Shown one piece after another: positions 28,067 through 31,431 of a stretch of DNA of 31,431 nucleotides. Positions within the stretch are counted from its first letter, which is position 1; the number at the start of each line of letters is the position of its first letter. This DNA is from a virus. The stretch is taken from positions 1 through 31,431 of IMG/VR virus record IMGVR_UViG_3300028045_000055; one strand, written 5' to 3'. The notes beneath the pieces were generated by a model that saw only the letters and a list, made by a program, of their open reading frames with translations, was not told the DNA's origin and made no database searches. Both the position numbers and the translations under genes were made by a program.

Positions 28067-29089
28067 TCAGGTATCTGTGGGAAGATATATATCAGGGCGA
28101 AAGGGATACCCCGTTACAGGATTGGTCTCCTGACATTGCGGACATTTAGTAGATATAATAGGCGTTGCTTCCATTGATGATTTGTTTATCTCTTTGATGA
28201 GAGTAACAAAGTCAATAGCAGGCAATTCCTGAATATATGCTGCTGTTTGTCGTAAGTCGTTCGCGCCGATATCTAATATCGAAGACATTAACAGAAGTTC
28301 ATAGTATTCACTACTTGGTTCTTTACCGTAATCCCAGAAATCTTTTTTAATAAGCTCTTGTACTATTGTCATATGTTTACGACGACGCAAGAATATTTTT
28401 ACAGGAATTTGTGATTTAGGAAGGATAGTTTCATAGTAACCCTTCTCATATAGCTTAACCTTTTCGGCAACGTCAGTAACATCCCATGCAATATCAGGCC
28501 AGTTGAATGATGCTTCATCTGCTTTAGTTTCATATTTACACGTATTACATGTAAATGGCATTGCAGGGAAGTTATATCCTTCAAATGAAGTTGCTCTTAA
28601 CCATAAAGCTAAAAACAATTCATCGATGATAAGTATCTCACCCGGACTAATACCCCATAGACGACGATTGAAAATCTGGTCGAATCGGCCAGTAATATTT
28701 CGCTCATCAACTGATTGTATTAGAAGCAAATCCTGTACACGCAATGGTTGTCCATATGCTTGCGTAGGATAGAAAGCTCCAGCAGATGGCATTCCATTAA
28801 TTTCAAGGAATGTATCATCAGGTGGTGGCATATGTGACTGAGTCGTTTGAGGGCCTGTATCAATAGCACCAACTGAACTCATTTTAGTCTGAGCCTGACG
28901 AGCCTGCATAATAAGTGCAGCTTCTTCAGGACTTAACGATGGTGCAGTTGCTACAGGTGTAGTTACAGGCGCAGGGTCTTCCATTGGAAGGGCATCAGAA
29001 AGAGCAGGTCCCACGGAACCTGTCTTCATTGATTGGATTTCTTCAGGTGTAAGCGTTTGCTTAAGACCTGTTTTTTTTTGCTTTGGCAT
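28067..29089 (-). CDS. Baseplate hub assembly protein, gp26-like, with zinc ribbon
   Basis: The 340-residue protein has a Pro/Ala-rich N-terminal third (1-95, probably disordered), a core with GRFDQIFNRRLWGISPGEIL and IDELFLALWLRATSFEGYNF, and two cysteine knuckles: FTCNTCKYET (about 184-193) and TKCPQCQE (about 317-324). These could together bind one zinc. This layout resembles the T4_baseplate (gp26-type) family. AAAGGAAG precedes the ATG. The assignment rests on overall pattern and genome position. Confidence 0.55.
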   Translation of the reverse strand: MPKQKKTGLKQTLTPEEIQSMKTGSVGPALSDALPMEDPAPVTTPVATAPSLSPEEAALIMQARQAQTKMSSVGAIDTGPQTTQSHMPPPDDTFLEINGMPSAGAFYPTQAYGQPLRVQDLLLIQSVDERNITGRFDQIFNRRLWGISPGEILIIDELFLALWLRATSFEGYNFPAMPFTCNTCKYETKADEASFNWPDIAWDVTDVAEKVKLYEKGYYETILPKSQIPVKIFLRRRKHMTIVQELIKKDFWDYGKEPSSEYYELLLMSSILDIGANDLRQTAAYIQELPAIDFVTLIKEINKSSMEATPIISTKCPQCQETNPVTGYPFRPDIYLPTDT

Positions 29090-29093
29090 ATTA

Positions 29094-29819
29094 CTATACT
29101 TCCTTTAAGTACATCTCCACTACTTCAGCTCGCTCGAAGAGGTCAGTTATCTCTTCCTTGATAGTGAATTGCGGAATACCTTCAAGATTAATGTCATTCG
29201 CACAGTCATACCAGTTTTCACCAGCATAATGCTCACCAAGGTATTGGTCACGAACGCCATCTCTGAATTCACGTCCACCTTCGGCTTTCCATGGCTTAGT
29301 CACCATGATAACGTCGAAGAAGTTACGTGTGTTATTTTCCGCGGTTTTACGTACTAACTCAATTAATTTCTGACAGTTTGCGTTGTGTTTCTTACCAAGT
29401 TTTTCTTTTAAGTAATTAACACCACATACGGTCAGTGTATAAAAGTCGATAGGACTTCTATCAATCAAAAGGAAGCTTTCTTTAGTATAGTTGTCATCAC
29501 GGACTCCAAGATATACTTCAGTACTGAAATCATTAAGTAACTGAAACTGTGAACGAATATATTTTTCGTAAATCTCATCAATCTTATTTGACTTCTCAAT
29601 TGGCTTCATAGTTTTTAACTCTTCTTCATATTTCTGAAGAAGTTCAACTGGACTTGTATAGTTATCATTTCGTTGAAATAGGTAACGAATAATTCCAGTG
29701 TTTTGCATAACAAGGCTCCCATTAATGGGACTCTTTACGTTACGGATAATAGTAGTTTTCCCGGCACCTGATTGGCCGAAAAAACCTACAACTTTTATTT
29801 TATCGCTTTTTGCACTCAT
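29094..29819 (-). CDS. P-loop kinase (nucleoside/nucleotide kinase-like)
   Basis: The 241-residue protein has Walker A GQSGAGKT (15-22) and a Walker-B-like segment FLLIDRSPIDFYTLTV (about 116-131), whose DRSPID resembles the DRSP/DRT loop of deoxynucleoside-kinase-like and NadR-like kinases. The remainder is helical with a charged LID-like part. The substrate cannot be inferred. It overlaps the upstream glycosyltransferase by ATGA, so translation is coupled, and precedes the gp26-like gene by 4 bases. Confidence 0.8.
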   Translation of the reverse strand: MSAKSDKIKVVGFFGQSGAGKTTIIRNVKSPINGSLVMQNTGIIRYLFQRNDNYTSPVELLQKYEEELKTMKPIEKSNKIDEIYEKYIRSQFQLLNDFSTEVYLGVRDDNYTKESFLLIDRSPIDFYTLTVCGVNYLKEKLGKKHNANCQKLIELVRKTAENNTRNFFDVIMVTKPWKAEGGREFRDGVRDQYLGEHYAGENWYDCANDINLEGIPQFTIKEEITDLFERAEVVEMYLKEV

Positions 29820-31273
29820 TTTACTTCTCCTGTGGCAAAGTCAACTGCAATGACTTTATCATCATCGTCAGATTGCGTATCCACAGAGGCCGTTTTAGTT
29901 GCTTCTGAGACACTTTGTCTTGCTGCTTGCTCTTCTTGGAAAGACTCTTCTTTTACCTTAGATTCATCTGCTAGGACGTTACGTGCTTGACGTAGCTCAT
30001 CACTAAGCATTAGACTAAAGTATCGAGACCCAATTAGAGGTGAAGCTGCGAGGCGGTTTTCAACAATACTACGACATCTATTAAACTTTTCGTTAAATGT
30101 CACAGGAACCATATGAGCTTCAATCATTTGGCGAATTTTTTTAGGATTCGTATCTTTACCAAATGTAAGACCAGCCGTTACTGCTAGGTTTGTTGAATTT
30201 TCATCATAACCAAGATGGTCAATACCACAGATAGGCAGAGCACCTGATGCGATTGCAAATAGGATATCTTCGTCACCCGTTGTCACTTCATACAAATCAC
30301 CAACCAAATTATCTGGTTTAGTATGAATAACAAAGTCATATGACCCATCACGTTCAATGGAATATGTTGCATTGATATTGGTTCTATTTACGAATGGATT
30401 TGCCCAATGGTAAATATGATTCACTTTACCATTTTGCATAAGTCCCATAAGATGGTCATTTACTTCACCAACCGAACAAACGGTGATGTCCATCTTCTTG
30501 TAATTATCAACAACGAATTGCTGAACATTCTCAGGCATGCTAATACCTTTTATCAAAACTTTTGGTTTTGAGCGCAGTTGGTCTGCACGACTTCCGCCTT
30601 TACGAGAGAAATCTCTGTATAGTTGGAAAAAGTCACTATTCAACGCAGATTGGATATTCCAAATAGGTTTATCTGGGTCTGCAATAAATTTGTAATACTG
30701 TATCGCATCACGAAGTTCCTGTGTTGGAGTAACTACAACATCGGCCATGTTGATATAAGTTTCCATTACTTGCACAGTTTGTATATCATGTGCACGTCCA
30801 ATAGGACCTTCCCATACCCATTCATCAATAGAGTAAATAATTTTCAATTTACTTTCACGTTCTTTATTAATATTACGGATAAGTTCAACGGCACCGTCTT
30901 CATCACCGTCACTCTGAAGTGCTTGAACTTCTTCGCGCCATCCCGGACGAATTTCTTCAAGCAGTGCTGATTGGATTTCATTCAGTTTTTGAGCTGCATG
31001 AAAATCAGATACATTGTCAATCCAAAGGATGTTAATGTTTTCCAACTGACTTAACTTAATTTTGCTAAGATATGAAGGAGTCGCAGTCATGTAACTGATA
31101 TGCGCCTGTGTTTGATATACCTCGGAGAAGGTACGTAGCATTGACTCACCACGGAAAGGTGAAAGATATGAGTCCTTGTCTCCAACATACAAAATGTTGA
31201 ATACTGGGCGCTCGCCTGCTTTTTTACGAAGCTCATCAGTCATAACGAACTCTTGTGTGTTATCATCGCTCAT
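29816..31273 (-). CDS. Glycosyltransferase-like protein (GT-B type)
   Basis: The 485-residue protein has an N-terminal Rossmann-like part (VFNILYVGDKDSYLSPFRGE), a central DVVVTPTQELRDAIQYY typical of the linker in GT4-type enzymes, and a C-terminal domain with DILFAIASGALPICGIDHLG (about 346-365), where GT-B enzymes bind the nucleotide sugar. The last 60 residues are acidic and disordered. Its partners may be the GT-A/mutase pair at the other end of the operon. AGAGGA precedes the ATG. The specific sugar and acceptor are unknown. Confidence 0.68.
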   Translation of the reverse strand: MSDDNTQEFVMTDELRKKAGERPVFNILYVGDKDSYLSPFRGESMLRTFSEVYQTQAHISYMTATPSYLSKIKLSQLENINILWIDNVSDFHAAQKLNEIQSALLEEIRPGWREEVQALQSDGDEDGAVELIRNINKERESKLKIIYSIDEWVWEGPIGRAHDIQTVQVMETYINMADVVVTPTQELRDAIQYYKFIADPDKPIWNIQSALNSDFFQLYRDFSRKGGSRADQLRSKPKVLIKGISMPENVQQFVVDNYKKMDITVCSVGEVNDHLMGLMQNGKVNHIYHWANPFVNRTNINATYSIERDGSYDFVIHTKPDNLVGDLYEVTTGDEDILFAIASGALPICGIDHLGYDENSTNLAVTAGLTFGKDTNPKKIRQMIEAHMVPVTFNEKFNRCRSIVENRLAASPLIGSRYFSLMLSDELRQARNVLADESKVKEESFQEEQAARQSVSEATKTASVDTQSDDDDKVIAVDFATGEVK

Positions 31274-31284
31274 TTATAATCCTC

Positions 31285-31431
31285 TTATGCGTTGATTGTG
31301 TCTTGGTATTTTTGAATTCTTGAAAGGACTTCTTTCTTAGAATCCTCATAAAGTTTTAATTCTGGGAGTGAATCTGCATTCTGGTCAATATATATCTCAG
31401 ATAGGTTCAATGTATCCATAGCTAATATACG
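31285..31431 (-). CDS. C-terminal end of an unknown gene, truncated by window edge
   Basis: The minus-strand frame is open from the window edge to TAA at 31285-31287. It ends KEVLSRIQKYQDTINA, polar and helical. An ATG at 31419 could be the start of a 44-residue protein, but the frame also continues beyond the window, so the start is undecided. It is the upstream neighbour of the glycosyltransferase, 11 bases away. Confidence 0.6.
   Translation of the reverse strand, partial: RILAMDTLNLSEIYIDQNADSLPELKLYEDSKKEVLSRIQKYQDTINA

Overview
This window is part of the genome of a large contractile-tailed bacteriophage (a distant T4-like myovirus) of a Gram-negative host. The evidence is the end of a large terminase gene, a gp4-type head-completion nuclease, tail-tube-like proteins, a gp27/gp5-like baseplate hub, a LysM-like wedge protein, a tape-measure protein, an endolysin, a phage sigma factor and a tRNA cluster. 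The DNA is AT-rich. The phage IF-1 resembles the gammaproteobacterial protein closely, which hints at such a host.

Left part (1-4518): the C-terminal nuclease half of the terminase, a small late gene, a 99-residue unknown and a DCC-type thiol oxidoreductase on +. A small heat-shock protein with a long Pro/Gln-rich insert and a full sigma-70-type factor follow on -, and adenylate kinase on +.

Translation module (4519-8807): a sigma70-like promoter, a 29-codon leader ORF, an antiterminator/terminator pair, then eleven tRNA or tRNA-like genes interrupted by an HNH homing endonuclease and a 47-codon ORF. Downstream lie two unknown or regulator-like genes, a phage-encoded translation initiation factor IF-1 with its own promoter, and a membrane protein. 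The main discovery candidate is here. Leader codons 4-18 are fifteen consecutive Leu, Ser, His, Cys and Trp codons. These are exactly the five amino acids served by the tRNA cluster (five Leu, two Ser, two His, one Cys, one Trp). The layout (promoter, codon-biased leader ORF, 11-bp antiterminator competing with a 12-bp intrinsic terminator, tRNA operon) is that of ribosome-mediated attenuation. It would let the phage switch on replacement tRNAs when host tRNAs of those kinds run out.

Middle part (8808-16754): endolysin, lysine-rich and repeat-containing late proteins, a secreted early protein, unknown late proteins, a 2H phosphoesterase with two HxT motifs (Acb1-like/LigT-like), and two tail-tube-fold proteins.

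Right part (16747-31431): a long minus-strand operon with a glycosyltransferase, a UDP-galactopyranose-mutase-like protein, a thioredoxin-like protein, gp4, a large structural protein, gp5-like and gp27-like hub proteins, a LysM-like wedge protein, a gp48/54-like tube protein, tape measure, a zinc-ribbon baseplate-hub protein, a P-loop kinase and a GT-B-like glycosyltransferase.

Two promoter classes can be read directly. Host-like sites TTGAC(A/T)-N16-TATATT precede the tRNA leader, IF-1 and a secreted protein. A motif TATAAACTA without a visible -35 box precedes many structural genes and resembles T4 late promoters (TATAAATA). The phage sigma factor is the natural candidate to read the second class.
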